34,649 bases of DNA from UBA288 sp050178135 (GTDB taxonomy: Archaea > Halobacteriota > Methanomicrobia > Methanomicrobiales > Methanospirillaceae), in NCBI GenBank assembly GCA_050178135.1, contig JBFXGJ010000019.1, forward strand, positions 1-34,649, written 5' to 3'. The notes below the pieces were generated by a model. That model made no database searches, was not told the origin of the DNA, and was given only the letters and a program-made list of their open reading frames with translations. Each line of letters begins with the position of its first letter. The first letter of the stretch is position 1. Below are positions 1 to 7,725 of the stretch, in pieces. A program made the position numbers and the translations under genes.

Positions 1-210
1 GGCGCAGTGAGCGATGTGATAGATCACACGACCGCTCGTCGGGGGCTGGTCAACACCCCGGATCAGGTGCATCAGCACCGTCTTCCCAGCACCCGAACGG
101 CCGATGATCCCCAGGATCTCGCCCTCGCCGATCTCGAAACTGATCTTCTTGAGGACCTCGGTGTCGTCGAAGACCATGGAGAGGTCCTGTATGGTGATCA
201 AAGCGGTCAT
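1..210 (-). CDS. atwA: Methyl-coenzyme M reductase system component A2, N-terminal part (cut by window edge)
   Basis: The first 70 codons of an ABC-type ATPase are visible, starting at ATG (208-210, minus strand) and running off the window. The reading includes a Walker A motif GRSGAGKT followed by VLMHLIRG and PTSGRVIYH, which matches component A2 (AtwA). In methanogens AtwA is a cytoplasmic protein with two ABC domains that supports ATP-dependent reductive activation of methyl-coenzyme M reductase. The protein lies 41 nt downstream of the HAD phosphatase gene on the same strand. A possible TATA-like element (TAGATAA, about 237-245) sits about 27 nt before the ATG, so a leaderless transcript is possible; no Shine-Dalgarno is seen. 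A different soluble ABC ATPase is the alternative, but the sequence after the P-loop is characteristic of AtwA. Confidence 0.8.
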   Translation of the reverse strand, partial: MTALITIQDLSMVFDDTEVLKKISFEIGEGEILGIIGRSGAGKTVLMHLIRGVDQPPTSGRVIYHIAHCA

Positions 211-251
211 TGTGATGCGTCCTGTAGTGTTAGTGTGGCTTATCTACGATA

Positions 252-1094
252 TTACCTTTTATCTGCAATCGGTTCAGAGCCCATCAGTTCGGCGGCGATC
301 CCCACGACCTCGGCGAGGTCGGTGATGGTCCTGCCGGCGGCCTCGTAGAGGGCCGGGGACCTCTCGCCCGGCTGCTGGAGCGAAAGGAGCCCGAGATCGG
401 CCTCACGCATCGCTGCCACGTCGTTCTCACCGTCGCCGACCATCAGTACCCGGTCGTACTCTCCCCTGAGCCGGTGTACGATGGTCGCCTTTCCCAGGGG
501 TGTCGCCGTCCCGTGGACCCGGTGATCGGGGACGCCCAGGCGTCGGGCCATCGGGAGGAGTTTCTCTATCCGGTCGCCCGACGCGATGAAGACGTCGACA
601 CCGCGGTTGTGCAGGTCCTGCACGGCCTCAACCGCCCCGGGAAAGGGCACGCCGCCGGTGGTGACCGTGAACTCGATCCCCGGGATAGCCAGGTTCACGA
701 TCACACCCGCGTTCAGGGCGACGACGGGCTCGTCACGACAGCAGGCCCAGACTGCCCGAATGCAGTCCTGCATATCGCCGCACTGGGCCCGGTCATCCCC
801 GTACAGGGCGGCCTTAACGGCTTCGGGTGAGACCGGGCTATTCGAGCAGGAGACGGCAAAACCGCACCCGTGCCGAAGGAGATAGGTCGAGAGAAGGGTC
901 TCGGGAGGCTGGGACATCATCGCCCTCGGCCGGATCGGGAGCATGGTCAATACCCGGTCCGGGGAGGCGGAGGTGAGGAGGGTGGTCTGCACCTCGGGCA
1001 TGATCTCGCCCGAACGGACGTCTTTGGCCGTGCGCCAGGTCTGGAGCAGGGTCCCGGCCGAGTCGAAGACGACGGCGAGAGACAGTGTGTTCAT
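252..1094 (-). CDS. HAD-superfamily phosphatase, soluble P-type-ATPase-like
   Basis: This is a 280-residue cytoplasmic HAD hydrolase. The nucleophile motif is FDSAGTL near residues 10-16, motif II is ASGD, the lysine motif is in GKATIVHRL, and the metal motif is GDGENDVAAM. The order DxxGT rather than DxDGT resembles the phosphorylation motif of P-type ATPases (DKTGT), but there are no membrane segments, so it belongs with stand-alone P-type-ATPase-like phosphatases such as M. jannaschii MJ0968. The cap region carries several cysteines (GCGFAVSCSN, CGDMQDC, WACC). It lies just upstream of atwA on the same strand and may be co-transcribed with it. The substrate is unknown. ATG at 1092-1094 is preceded by GGAGA. 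Confidence 0.75.
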   Translation of the reverse strand: MNTLSLAVVFDSAGTLLQTWRTAKDVRSGEIMPEVQTTLLTSASPDRVLTMLPIRPRAMMSQPPETLLSTYLLRHGCGFAVSCSNSPVSPEAVKAALYGDDRAQCGDMQDCIRAVWACCRDEPVVALNAGVIVNLAIPGIEFTVTTGGVPFPGAVEAVQDLHNRGVDVFIASGDRIEKLLPMARRLGVPDHRVHGTATPLGKATIVHRLRGEYDRVLMVGDGENDVAAMREADLGLLSLQQPGERSPALYEAAGRTITDLAEVVGIAAELMGSEPIADKR

Positions 1095-1105
1095 TCTCCA
1101 GGTAC

Positions 1106-1120
1106 CAACATCTTAGTATT
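1106..1120. promoter_or_regulatory. Shared TATA-like element between divergent HAD and isomerase genes
   Basis: Only 40 nt separate the two divergent starts (1094 and 1135). The A/T-rich core (ATCTTAGTATT) lies about 20-25 nt from each start codon, so both transcripts would be leaderless or nearly so. This is judged by eye only. Confidence 0.3.
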
Positions 1121-1134
1121 CGTCCTCTCATCTA

Positions 1135-2115
1135 ATGATTGACGCTTTCATGACACTCGATGAGACGGCACGGGGGATCCGGACGATGGAGATCCGCGGG
1201 GCCGGGCGGATTGCGCGGGCGGCAGTGGAGGCGCTCGACACCCATGCGAAGGGACTGACGCCGGCCACGCTCGACGAGTTCCGGGCCGAGATGCGGCGGG
1301 CCGCAGACCTGCTGGTCGCCACCCGCCCGACCGCGGTATCGCTGCCGAACGCGGTACGGAGCGTGATGCGTACCCTGGCCGTCAACGCCACCCTCCCCGA
1401 GGCGAGGGAGGCATTCCACGATCGGGCCCAATCGTTTCTCGCCTCGTCGCTCGGCGCAGTCGAGAAGATCGCGGCGATCGGTGCCCGGCACATCCGTGAC
1501 GGCGACGTCGTGATGACCCACTGCAACTCGGAGGCGGCCCTCGCCTGCATCATCGAGGCCCACCGGCAGGGCAAGGCGGTCGAGGTCTTCGCGACCGAGG
1601 TCCGGCCCCGGAACCAGGGCCTCGTCACGATCCGGACCCTGAACGACGCGGGAATCCCGACGAGTTTCATCGTCGACTCGGCGGCGCGCTCGTTCGTGAA
1701 CCAAGCAGACCTCGTGATCGTGGGGGCCGACGCGATCACCGCGAACGGCGCGGTCGTCAACAAGATAGGGACAGCCCCGATCGCCCTCGCCGCTCACGAG
1801 GCGCGGACGAACCTGGTCGTCGCGGCGGAGACCTACAAGTTCGCGCCGCTCACCGCGCTCGGAGACTTCATCCCGATCGAGGAGCGGCCGGCCTCCGAGG
1901 TGCTCCCGGACGAGATTGCCGGCACGCTCCCCCACGTCCGCGTCCGGAACCCGGCCTTCGACGTGACGCCGGCCGAGTACGTGGACCTGATCTTCACCGA
2001 GCAGGGGGCGATCCCCCCGTCGATGGCCTGGTTGATCATCCGCGACCACCTCGGCTGGTCGATCGATGAATACCGCCAGGCAGGAGAGCGCGAGACCGGC
2101 GGGGAACGGCCTTAG
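1135..2115 (+). CDS. Ribose-1,5-bisphosphate isomerase (eIF2B-like)
   Basis: This is a 326-residue member of the eIF2B alpha/MtnA-like isomerase family. It converts alpha-D-ribose-1,5-bisphosphate to ribulose-1,5-bisphosphate, the RuBisCO substrate, in the archaeal nucleoside/AMP degradation route. The diagnostic N-terminal MEIRGAGRIARAA is present, as is the catalytic Cys in MTHCNSEA (C130) and Asp in GADAI (D199). These fall three residues short of Cys133 and Asp202 of the Thermococcus enzyme, consistent with equivalent positions. The RuBisCO gene follows 1 kb downstream, which supports the assignment. A second in-frame ATG at 1150 (MTLDETARGI) is a plausible alternative start. Its stop (TAG 2113-2115) overlaps the stop of the convergent gene. 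Confidence 0.88.
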   Translation: MIDAFMTLDETARGIRTMEIRGAGRIARAAVEALDTHAKGLTPATLDEFRAEMRRAADLLVATRPTAVSLPNAVRSVMRTLAVNATLPEAREAFHDRAQSFLASSLGAVEKIAAIGARHIRDGDVVMTHCNSEAALACIIEAHRQGKAVEVFATEVRPRNQGLVTIRTLNDAGIPTSFIVDSAARSFVNQADLVIVGADAITANGAVVNKIGTAPIALAAHEARTNLVVAAETYKFAPLTALGDFIPIEERPASEVLPDEIAGTLPHVRVRNPAFDVTPAEYVDLIFTEQGAIPPSMAWLIIRDHLGWSIDEYRQAGERETGGERP

Positions 2116-2999
2116 CACCCCTCCAGGCCACGGCCCTCGATCACCGGGAGGGCACGGCCCGCTTCGAGCTCGCAGAGGGAAGGGCAGTCGCGTCCCGGGA
2201 GGAACCGGGACGCCGGCTCGGCAGGGCACCACCTCGAGAGGGCGTCGTCCACCGCGACGGACGATCCGGTGCCCTCTGCGAGGGAGAGGACCCCGTCGAA
2301 CTCGATGAGATCGCCACCGGCGTCGAGCAGGAGGCGCAGGAGGGCACACGGATCCCCGCGCGCCTCCAGGAGTTCGCAGTACTCCCCCTCATCGCCGTCC
2401 ATCCCGAACCGGTACTGGACCCACCCCGAGCCGGTCGAGAACGACCCTGCAGTGCGGCCCCGATAGGCTTTTTCGGGGATCAGGGGAAACGTGGACCCTG
2501 AGCTGTACCGCCGCATCACTTCGGCGGCGATCCCGGGGAGGGGATGGAACGGGTCCTCGCCGAAGAGCGCGGCGCGCCATCGAACCGCGGACTCCTCGTC
2601 GACACAGGCGATACAGACGTTCTCGATCCCGGGAAGCCGGGCGAGCCCGTCGTGAAGCGCCGCCATCACGGCCCGAGGGACGTCTCCGTCGCCGTCGGGG
2701 TGGGTGAGGCCCGGCACCGCGACGGTGGCATCGCCCCGGGTGACCGTCATCTCGAGCGCGGCGCTGATCCAGTCGTGCGCGCAGGCCCCGGGGTCGGCCC
2801 CTCCGAGGGGCGGACAGGCGCAGCAGAGGGTGACCTGCGCGAGGGCGCGGACCTTCGACCGGTCACAGGCGCGGTCCGCCCGCAGCTCCCACAGCCCTTC
2901 CCGCGGCCCGGGAACGACCAGCAGGTCCGAAGCGATCTCTTCGATCGGCCGGGTCGTGACCCGGACCCGGTCCCGCCAGCAGGTCGTTTGTCCGTCCAT
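2112..2999 (-). CDS. Conserved-looking unknown protein between R15P isomerase and RuBisCO
   Basis: A 295-residue soluble protein begins at ATG 2997-2999 and is preceded by a good Shine-Dalgarno (GAGGTGA, 5 nt upstream). Codon use is typical of the window (strong G/C third positions). I do not recognise a family. Visible features are a Cys-rich stretch (TLCCACPPLGG, then GACAHDW), a second pair (CIACVDE), and an acidic C-terminal half with isolated cysteines (CELLEARGDPC, WCPAE). These could bind a metal or take part in redox chemistry, but this is inference. No signal peptide or membrane segment is evident. It is convergent with the isomerase gene, sharing stop bases 2112-2115, and divergent from RuBisCO, so it may be regulated with them. 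The reading frame stays open far upstream antisense to RuBisCO, but that part is a shadow. Confidence 0.7.
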   Translation of the reverse strand: MDGQTTCWRDRVRVTTRPIEEIASDLLVVPGPREGLWELRADRACDRSKVRALAQVTLCCACPPLGGADPGACAHDWISAALEMTVTRGDATVAVPGLTHPDGDGDVPRAVMAALHDGLARLPGIENVCIACVDEESAVRWRAALFGEDPFHPLPGIAAEVMRRYSSGSTFPLIPEKAYRGRTAGSFSTGSGWVQYRFGMDGDEGEYCELLEARGDPCALLRLLLDAGGDLIEFDGVLSLAEGTGSSVAVDDALSRWCPAEPASRFLPGRDCPSLCELEAGRALPVIEGRGLEGC

Positions 3000-3054
3000 C
3001 CCACTCACCTCATCCGTGGAACAATTTGAATGTAGCGTTCCCGGTCGATGGAGC

Positions 3055-3070
3055 GGGAAAGACATATACC
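3055..3070 (+). promoter_or_regulatory. Candidate BRE/TATA for the RuBisCO gene
   Basis: A purine-rich BRE-like GGGAAA is followed by GACATATACC. The A/T core lies about 40 nt before the RuBisCO ATG, leaving a short leader that contains the Shine-Dalgarno GGTGAT at about 3097-3102. Confidence 0.45.
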
Positions 3071-3107
3071 CTGCCTGGGCGAAGAACCTCAGGTCCGGTG
3101 ATCTATC

Positions 3108-4325
3108 ATGGCTGATCTCATCGCTACCTACTACTACCGGCCGAGGGCCGATACCACGCCTGAGTATGCCGCACAGGCCCTCGCCGAGGAGCAGACGACC
3201 GGCACCTGGACCGATATCTCCACCACGACCGGGTACGTCAGGAGGCTCGACGGGGTCGTCGAGTCGGTCGAACCCTACGGAAGTGGGTACCTCACCCGCA
3301 TTCGCTACCCGGCGGAGATCTTCGAACCGGGAAACATCCCGCAGTACCTCTCGGTCTTCGCGGGCAACCTCTTCGGCCTCGGGCGCCTGGACTCGGTCCG
3401 GCTCCTCGACATCGAGCTCCCCGAATCGCTCGTCGCGCCTTTCCCGGGACCGAAGTTCGGCATGGAGGGGGTCCGCCGGCTCATGGGCACGACGAACCGC
3501 CCGCACGTCGGGACGATCATCAAGCCCAAGGTCGGGCTGACCCCGAAGGACACGGCTTCCGTCGCGTACGAGGCGGCGATCGGCGGGGTCGACCTGATCA
3601 AAGACGACGAGACCCTGACCGACCAGGCCTTCTGCCCGCTCGCCGACCGCGTCACGGCAGTGATGGGCCGGCTCGATGCGGCGAAGTCCGAGACCGGGCG
3701 TCACGTCCTGTACGCGGTCAATATCTCGACCCGGCCTGACCGGATCCTGGAGCGCGCCCAGACGGCGATCGACAACGGCGCGAACATGCTGATGATCGAC
3801 GTGTTGACCACCGGCTTCGACGCGATACGGGCCCTCGCCGAGGACTCCTCGATCCGGGTACCGCTCCACATCCATCGGACCATGCACGCCGCGATGACCC
3901 GGAACCCCGAGCACGGGATCGCGATGCGCCCCTTCACCCGGCTCGTGAGAATGGTCGGCGGCGACCAGCTCCACACGGGAACGGCCTCGGGCAAGATGGG
4001 ACACGTCCCGGTCGAGGAGATCGTCGGGGACAACGAGTCCCTCACCTGCCGGTGCTACGGGCTGAAGTCGGTCTTCCCGGTTTCGTCGGGAGGCCTGCAC
4101 CCGGGCAAGGTGGCAGCGGAGATCGCTGGCCTCGGCACCGACATCGTCCTCCAGGCGGGCGGCGGGATCCACGGGCACCCGGACGGCACCGCCGCCGGCG
4201 CCCGTGCGATGCGGCAGGCGGTCGATGCCGCCATGGAAGGTGTCACAGCGGAGGAGTACGCGAAGGACCACCACGAGCTCGCACAGGCGCTCCGAAAGTG
4301 GGGCGCGTCGGCCGCTCGCTCCTAG
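3108..4325 (+). CDS. rbcL: Form III ribulose-1,5-bisphosphate carboxylase/oxygenase large subunit
   Basis: This 405-residue archaeal RuBisCO converts ribulose-1,5-bisphosphate plus CO2 to two 3-phosphoglycerates. The residues needed for catalysis are visible: TIIKPK (K139, K141), the carbamylated lysine with metal ligands in LIKDDE (K165, D167, E168), HIHRTMH (H254-H260), loop-6 lysine in GTASGKMGH (K296), SSGG (326-329) and the phosphate-binding GGGIHGHPDG. AGNLFG supplies the N-terminal-domain Asn. The length is shorter than plant form I (about 475) and normal for archaeal form III, with no small subunit nearby. Together with the upstream isomerase it fits pentose-bisphosphate disposal. A phosphoribulokinase-linked reductive hexulose-phosphate role, as proposed in Methanospirillum, cannot be judged from this window. 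The Shine-Dalgarno GGTGAT supports the start. Confidence 0.95.
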   Translation: MADLIATYYYRPRADTTPEYAAQALAEEQTTGTWTDISTTTGYVRRLDGVVESVEPYGSGYLTRIRYPAEIFEPGNIPQYLSVFAGNLFGLGRLDSVRLLDIELPESLVAPFPGPKFGMEGVRRLMGTTNRPHVGTIIKPKVGLTPKDTASVAYEAAIGGVDLIKDDETLTDQAFCPLADRVTAVMGRLDAAKSETGRHVLYAVNISTRPDRILERAQTAIDNGANMLMIDVLTTGFDAIRALAEDSSIRVPLHIHRTMHAAMTRNPEHGIAMRPFTRLVRMVGGDQLHTGTASGKMGHVPVEEIVGDNESLTCRCYGLKSVFPVSSGGLHPGKVAAEIAGLGTDIVLQAGGGIHGHPDGTAAGARAMRQAVDAAMEGVTAEEYAKDHHELAQALRKWGASAARS

Positions 4326-4370
4326 CCGGTTCGGCACCTAGAAGAGTGGCGAGGCCCAACCCTCTTTTAC

Positions 4371-5192
4371 ATGGACCTCCCCTTTGTCAAGCTCCACGGA
4401 AACGGCAACGACTTCGTCCTGATCGACGAGCACGAGAAGGTGCGGATCCCCGACGGGATGAAGCCGGAGTTCGCCCGGCTCTACTGCGACCGCCGCTTCG
4501 GGATCGGGGGCGACGGCATCCTCTTCCTCTCGGTGGACGCGACGGGCGCCCTCTCGATGCGCCTCTTCCAGCCTGACGGCTCCGAGGCGGAGATGTGCGG
4601 GAACGGCGTTCGCTGCTTCGCAAAGTACGTGCAGGACGCGGAGCTCGCGGACGGTTCCTTCGTGGTGCAGACGGGCGCGGGCCCGGTGCCGGTCGAGACG
4701 CGGTTCGATGACGACGGCGGCTTCGAGGCGACGATCGGCATGCCCGACCCTGCCTTCGACCGCCCATCGATCCCGGCGTCGGGCGAGGGAGACTACCGCG
4801 AGGAGATCGGGGGCCGGACGGTCCACGCAGCGAACACCGGGGTGCCGCACGCCGTCGTCTTCGTCGACGACGTGAGCGCCGTCGACCTCGCCGGGCTCGC
4901 ACCCGCGATCCGGCACCACTCCTCCTTCTCGAACGGGGCGAACGTGAACTTCGTCCAGGTGACGGGCGCCGGCGCACTGCGTATCCGGACGTTCGAGCGC
5001 GGGGTGGAGGCAGAGACCCTCTCGTGCGGCACGGGAGCGACCGCGTCGGCGGCTGTTGCTCACCGGCTCGGGCTCGTTGGTGCCATGGTGGATGTCGAGA
5101 CCACGGGAGGGCCCCTCCGGATCACGCTCGGCCACGAGACGACGATGACCGGGCCGGCGGAGACCGTCTTCTCGGGCGTGCTCGAACTCTAA
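4371..5192 (+). CDS. dapF: Diaminopimelate epimerase
   Basis: This 273-residue enzyme interconverts LL- and meso-diaminopimelate, the penultimate step of lysine synthesis. It is a cofactor-independent two-base epimerase, and both catalytic cysteines are present: C76 in MCGNGVRC and C219 in SCGTGATAS. The N-terminal FVKLHGNGNDFVLID and RFGIGGDG motifs are typical. The gene starts 45 nt after the RuBisCO stop on the same strand. A CTTTTA element ends 2 nt before the ATG and no clear Shine-Dalgarno is visible, so it may be co-transcribed with rbcL. No functional link to RuBisCO is implied. Confidence 0.95.
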   Translation: MDLPFVKLHGNGNDFVLIDEHEKVRIPDGMKPEFARLYCDRRFGIGGDGILFLSVDATGALSMRLFQPDGSEAEMCGNGVRCFAKYVQDAELADGSFVVQTGAGPVPVETRFDDDGGFEATIGMPDPAFDRPSIPASGEGDYREEIGGRTVHAANTGVPHAVVFVDDVSAVDLAGLAPAIRHHSSFSNGANVNFVQVTGAGALRIRTFERGVEAETLSCGTGATASAAVAHRLGLVGAMVDVETTGGPLRITLGHETTMTGPAETVFSGVLEL

Positions 5193-5202
5193 GTATGGGC
5201 CT

Positions 5203-5210
5203 AAAAAAAA
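5203..5210 (-). terminator. Oligo-T terminator of the minus-strand 5.2-7.7 kb genes
   Basis: A run of eight A on the plus strand reads as T8 on the minus strand, 36 nt beyond the stop of the TIGR00266-type gene. Archaeal RNA polymerase terminates at such oligo-T tracts. Confidence 0.6.
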
Positions 5211-5246
5211 GGTAAACGGTGGCGGGTCCCCCCGTCCCGGACTTTT

Positions 5247-5948
5247 CTACCGGCTTCCACCGGTTGCCTGGACCCTCGGGCCAAGGATGGTCCAGAGCCA
5301 GTCGACGAACTCGCGGACGTTCTTGGTCTGCACGTAGACTTCGCCCGGCCCCTCGATCTCGGTGACGAACATCTCGCCCGAGAAGATGGAGTCCTTCCAG
5401 GTGCCGAACTTCTTGACCTCGTAGTGGCAGGTATCGGAGAACCCGACCAGGTGGAAGTTGTCGACCACGAGGCGCTCACCCGGGGCGAGGACGTGGTGGT
5501 CGATCGCGCCGAAGGTGTTGATGAAGAGCGTGCCGGTACCGGTCACCTTGATCATGAACAGGCCGTTGCCGAAGATCCCCTTCGTGAACCCCTGCCACTG
5601 CACGTCGAGGTCGACCCCCTTCTCCGACGCCACGAAGGCGGACTTCTGGATGATGAAGCCGCGGTCTGGGCGGACCTCGAGCACCTCGACGTCACCGACG
5701 GGGGCGGAGACAAGCCCCACCTCGCCGGGCTGGTCGCCGGCCACAAAGTCGACGACGAAGAACGACTGCCCACCCATCACCGAGGTGAGCAGGTTGCCGA
5801 AGAGGCCCTTCTGGCGCATCCGGGTATTGACCTGGATCGAGGGGCTCATGTAGGTCATCGCGCCCGCCTCGGCGACGACGCCCTCGCCCGGCTGGAGTTG
5901 GACGACGGCCATCGCGTAGGAGGGTTTGTACTTGATCTCGTACTGCAT
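5247..5948 (-). CDS. TIGR00266/AIM24-family protein
   Basis: This 233-residue protein begins MQYEIKYKPSYAMAVVQL. The sequence EGVVAEAGAMTYMSPS, the later GQSFF and the glycine-rich beta segments (GTGTLFINTFGAI) are typical of the TIGR00266 (AIM24-like) family, whose structures show a beta-barrel fold and whose biochemical role is not established. No signal peptide or transmembrane segment is visible. ATG at 5946-5948 has a Shine-Dalgarno AGAGGAG 8 nt upstream. It lies 76 nt downstream of the unknown gene that follows PAN, on the same strand, so it may be the last gene of that transcription unit. Confidence 0.82.
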   Translation of the reverse strand: MQYEIKYKPSYAMAVVQLQPGEGVVAEAGAMTYMSPSIQVNTRMRQKGLFGNLLTSVMGGQSFFVVDFVAGDQPGEVGLVSAPVGDVEVLEVRPDRGFIIQKSAFVASEKGVDLDVQWQGFTKGIFGNGLFMIKVTGTGTLFINTFGAIDHHVLAPGERLVVDNFHLVGFSDTCHYEVKKFGTWKDSIFSGEMFVTEIEGPGEVYVQTKNVREFVDWLWTILGPRVQATGGSR

Positions 5949-6024
5949 GGGATTGCTCCTCTGAACAGGTAGTGATACATCCCACGGTATAATAAACGTA
6001 AACCTGGCTTGAACCGTGTCCAGG

Positions 6025-6522
6025 TCAGGGAGTATCGCGAGATGCCGGCAGTTCGGGATCGGACGGCTCAACCGGCCCCATGGGGGCGTCGTCGGGGACG
6101 GTGAGGTCCCAGACCTCGACAACCTCGTCCGCGCTCCCGCTCTCGGAAACGTATTCACCCGGATCGGTGCCGGGCTCCATCTCGACCCGTTCGACCGTGC
6201 CGGCCCGGGCGACCAGGAGGTACCGGGCCTCCCAGGGCTCGTGGAGCCGGAGGTCTCGCCCGAAATAGACCTGGGAGGCGAGGGCGAGGGACGCGAACCG
6301 GCCAGTCCCGATCTCGAAGAGCACCCCGGAGACGTACCGCCGGACATACCACCGGAGCTCCGAGACCAGCGATAGGCCGGAGGAGAGGGTCGCGACCTCG
6401 ACGGCGACGCCGAAGGGGGACCGGCGGGGATGGTAAAAACGGAGGACCCTGCGGCTCGTCTCCGAGTCGAGCAGGGTCCGGTAGAGGTCCAGCCCCTCCT
6501 TCGGGAGAAAGAGGAGGCGCAT
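6025..6522 (-). CDS. Unknown 165-residue protein directly downstream of PAN
   Basis: The gene begins at ATG 6520-6522, only 5 nt after the PAN stop, so translation is probably coupled to PAN. I do not recognise a family. The N-terminal part is rich in hydrophobic and aromatic residues (YHPRRSPFGVAVEVATLSSG, LRWYVRRYVSG, YFGRDLRLHEPWEARYLLV) and looks like a compact beta-rich domain. The C-terminal 45 residues are acidic and proline-rich (WDLTVPDDAPMGPVEPSDPE) and are probably disordered. There are no cysteines or membrane helices. The tight link to a proteasomal ATPase suggests a proteolysis-related role, but this is guilt by association only. Confidence 0.65.
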   Translation of the reverse strand: MRLLFLPKEGLDLYRTLLDSETSRRVLRFYHPRRSPFGVAVEVATLSSGLSLVSELRWYVRRYVSGVLFEIGTGRFASLALASQVYFGRDLRLHEPWEARYLLVARAGTVERVEMEPGTDPGEYVSESGSADEVVEVWDLTVPDDAPMGPVEPSDPELPASRDTP

Positions 6523-6527
6523 GAGAC

Positions 6528-7688
6528 CTAGCGGAACATCCGGTCGTCGGCGATCGTCTCGGCCCGGACCTTGGCGACCGCGGTGAGGAAGTCCTCGTGG
6601 GTCACCGTGTGGGCACTCCTGCGGACGGCGATCATGCCGGCCTCGCGGCAGACCGCCTGGATCTCGGCTCCCGAAAAGTCCTCGGTCAGCTCGGAGAGCT
6701 GGTCCATCCGGACGTTGTCCAGGTTCATCCGGCGCGAGTGGATGCGGAGGATCTCGAAACGGGACGGGGCATCGGGGAGCGGCACCTCGATCACGCGGTC
6801 GAACCGGCCCGGGCGAAGGAGGGCCGGGTCGAGCATGTCGACGCGGTTGGTCGCGGCCATGATCCGGACGTCGCCACGGGAGTTGAATCCGTCCATCTCG
6901 GCCAGGAGCTGCATCAGTGTCCGCTGCACCTCGGCGGAACCCGATGTCCCGTCGTTGGTGCGGATCGAACCGACCGCGTCGATCTCATCGATGAAGACGA
7001 TCGACGGCGCCCGCTCGCGGGCGAGCGTGAAGAGCTCGCGGACCAGCTGGGCCCCCTCGCCGATGAACTTGTGGACGAGTTCGGAGCCCGACATCCGGAT
7101 GAAGGTCGCCTTCGCCTCGTGGGCGACCGCCTTTGCGATCAGGGTCTTGCCTGTGCCAGGTGCCCCGTAGAGGAGGATCCCCTTCGGCGGCTCCACCCCG
7201 ATACGCTCGAAGATCTCGGGCCGGGTCAGCGGGTACTCGACCGCCTCGCGGACCTCCTCGATCTCGGGGTTCAGCCCGCCCACCTGGTCGAAGGTGACGT
7301 CCGGAGAGGCCTCGAGTTCCATCACCCGGACGCGGGCGTCGAAGATGTTGCCGATCACCCGCACGACCGAGAGCGAGTTGTTGACCGCCACCTTCGCCCC
7401 GGGTTTGATCGTCCGGTAGATGTCCTCGTCGACGCGGGTCAGGTACTCCTGGTTGTTCCCCTGCTGCCGCAGGTAGAGCTCGCCGTTCCCGAGCATGTCA
7501 ACCACGACCGCGACGAAGAGCGGCATCCTCTTGAGCTGGTTGTTCTCCTTGCGCAGATGGGCGTTCTCCTTCTGCAGCATGTCGAACTTCATCTTGAGGT
7601 CGAGGTGCTGGGCCTCCATCTGTTGAAGCTCCAGCTGGAGATTGATCTCGCTTCGGGGATGGAGGTTGTTCAGCACGGTGTCGTCCAT
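6528..7688 (-). CDS. pan: Proteasome-activating nucleotidase (archaeal 26S-like ATPase)
   Basis: This 386-residue AAA+ ATPase unfolds substrates and feeds them into the archaeal 20S proteasome. The layout is an N-terminal coiled coil (about 17-54), an OB domain (about 57-120, containing LVVP-like FVAVVVDMLGNGE), and an AAA domain with Walker A GAPGTGKT (175-182), Walker B VFIDEID (231-237), sensor ATNR, and LLRPGRFDR carrying the arginine-finger region. The C-terminus is DRMFR, so the usual HbYX tail that docks into the proteasome alpha ring appears as hydrophobic-Phe-Arg instead of hydrophobic-Tyr-X. The ATG at 7686-7688 begins MDDTVLNN. The frame is open further upstream, but that part overlaps the divergent promoter region. 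Length and domains match PAN. Confidence 0.93.
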   Translation of the reverse strand: MDDTVLNNLHPRSEINLQLELQQMEAQHLDLKMKFDMLQKENAHLRKENNQLKRMPLFVAVVVDMLGNGELYLRQQGNNQEYLTRVDEDIYRTIKPGAKVAVNNSLSVVRVIGNIFDARVRVMELEASPDVTFDQVGGLNPEIEEVREAVEYPLTRPEIFERIGVEPPKGILLYGAPGTGKTLIAKAVAHEAKATFIRMSGSELVHKFIGEGAQLVRELFTLARERAPSIVFIDEIDAVGSIRTNDGTSGSAEVQRTLMQLLAEMDGFNSRGDVRIMAATNRVDMLDPALLRPGRFDRVIEVPLPDAPSRFEILRIHSRRMNLDNVRMDQLSELTEDFSGAEIQAVCREAGMIAVRRSAHTVTHEDFLTAVAKVRAETIADDRMFR

Positions 7689-7725
7689 ATCAAGATATGG
7701 TGAGGAGTCAAGACATTTATGTGGT
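7689..7725. promoter_or_regulatory. Compact divergent promoter region between pan and the DUF126 gene
   Basis: The starts of pan (7688) and the DUF126 gene (7726 or 7732) are about 40 nt apart. The region holds two A/T-rich cores (TCAAGATATGG and ACATTTATG), suitable as opposing TATA elements. Assignment of each core to a gene is uncertain. Confidence 0.3.

Noticed and set aside
3000..4337. Long minus-strand reading frame antisense to RuBisCO, continuous with the gene at 2112-2999
   Set aside because: It is the mirror of GC-rich RuBisCO codons. The product is Arg/Glu/Asp/Val-rich without motifs, and the true gene starts at 2999 with a Shine-Dalgarno.
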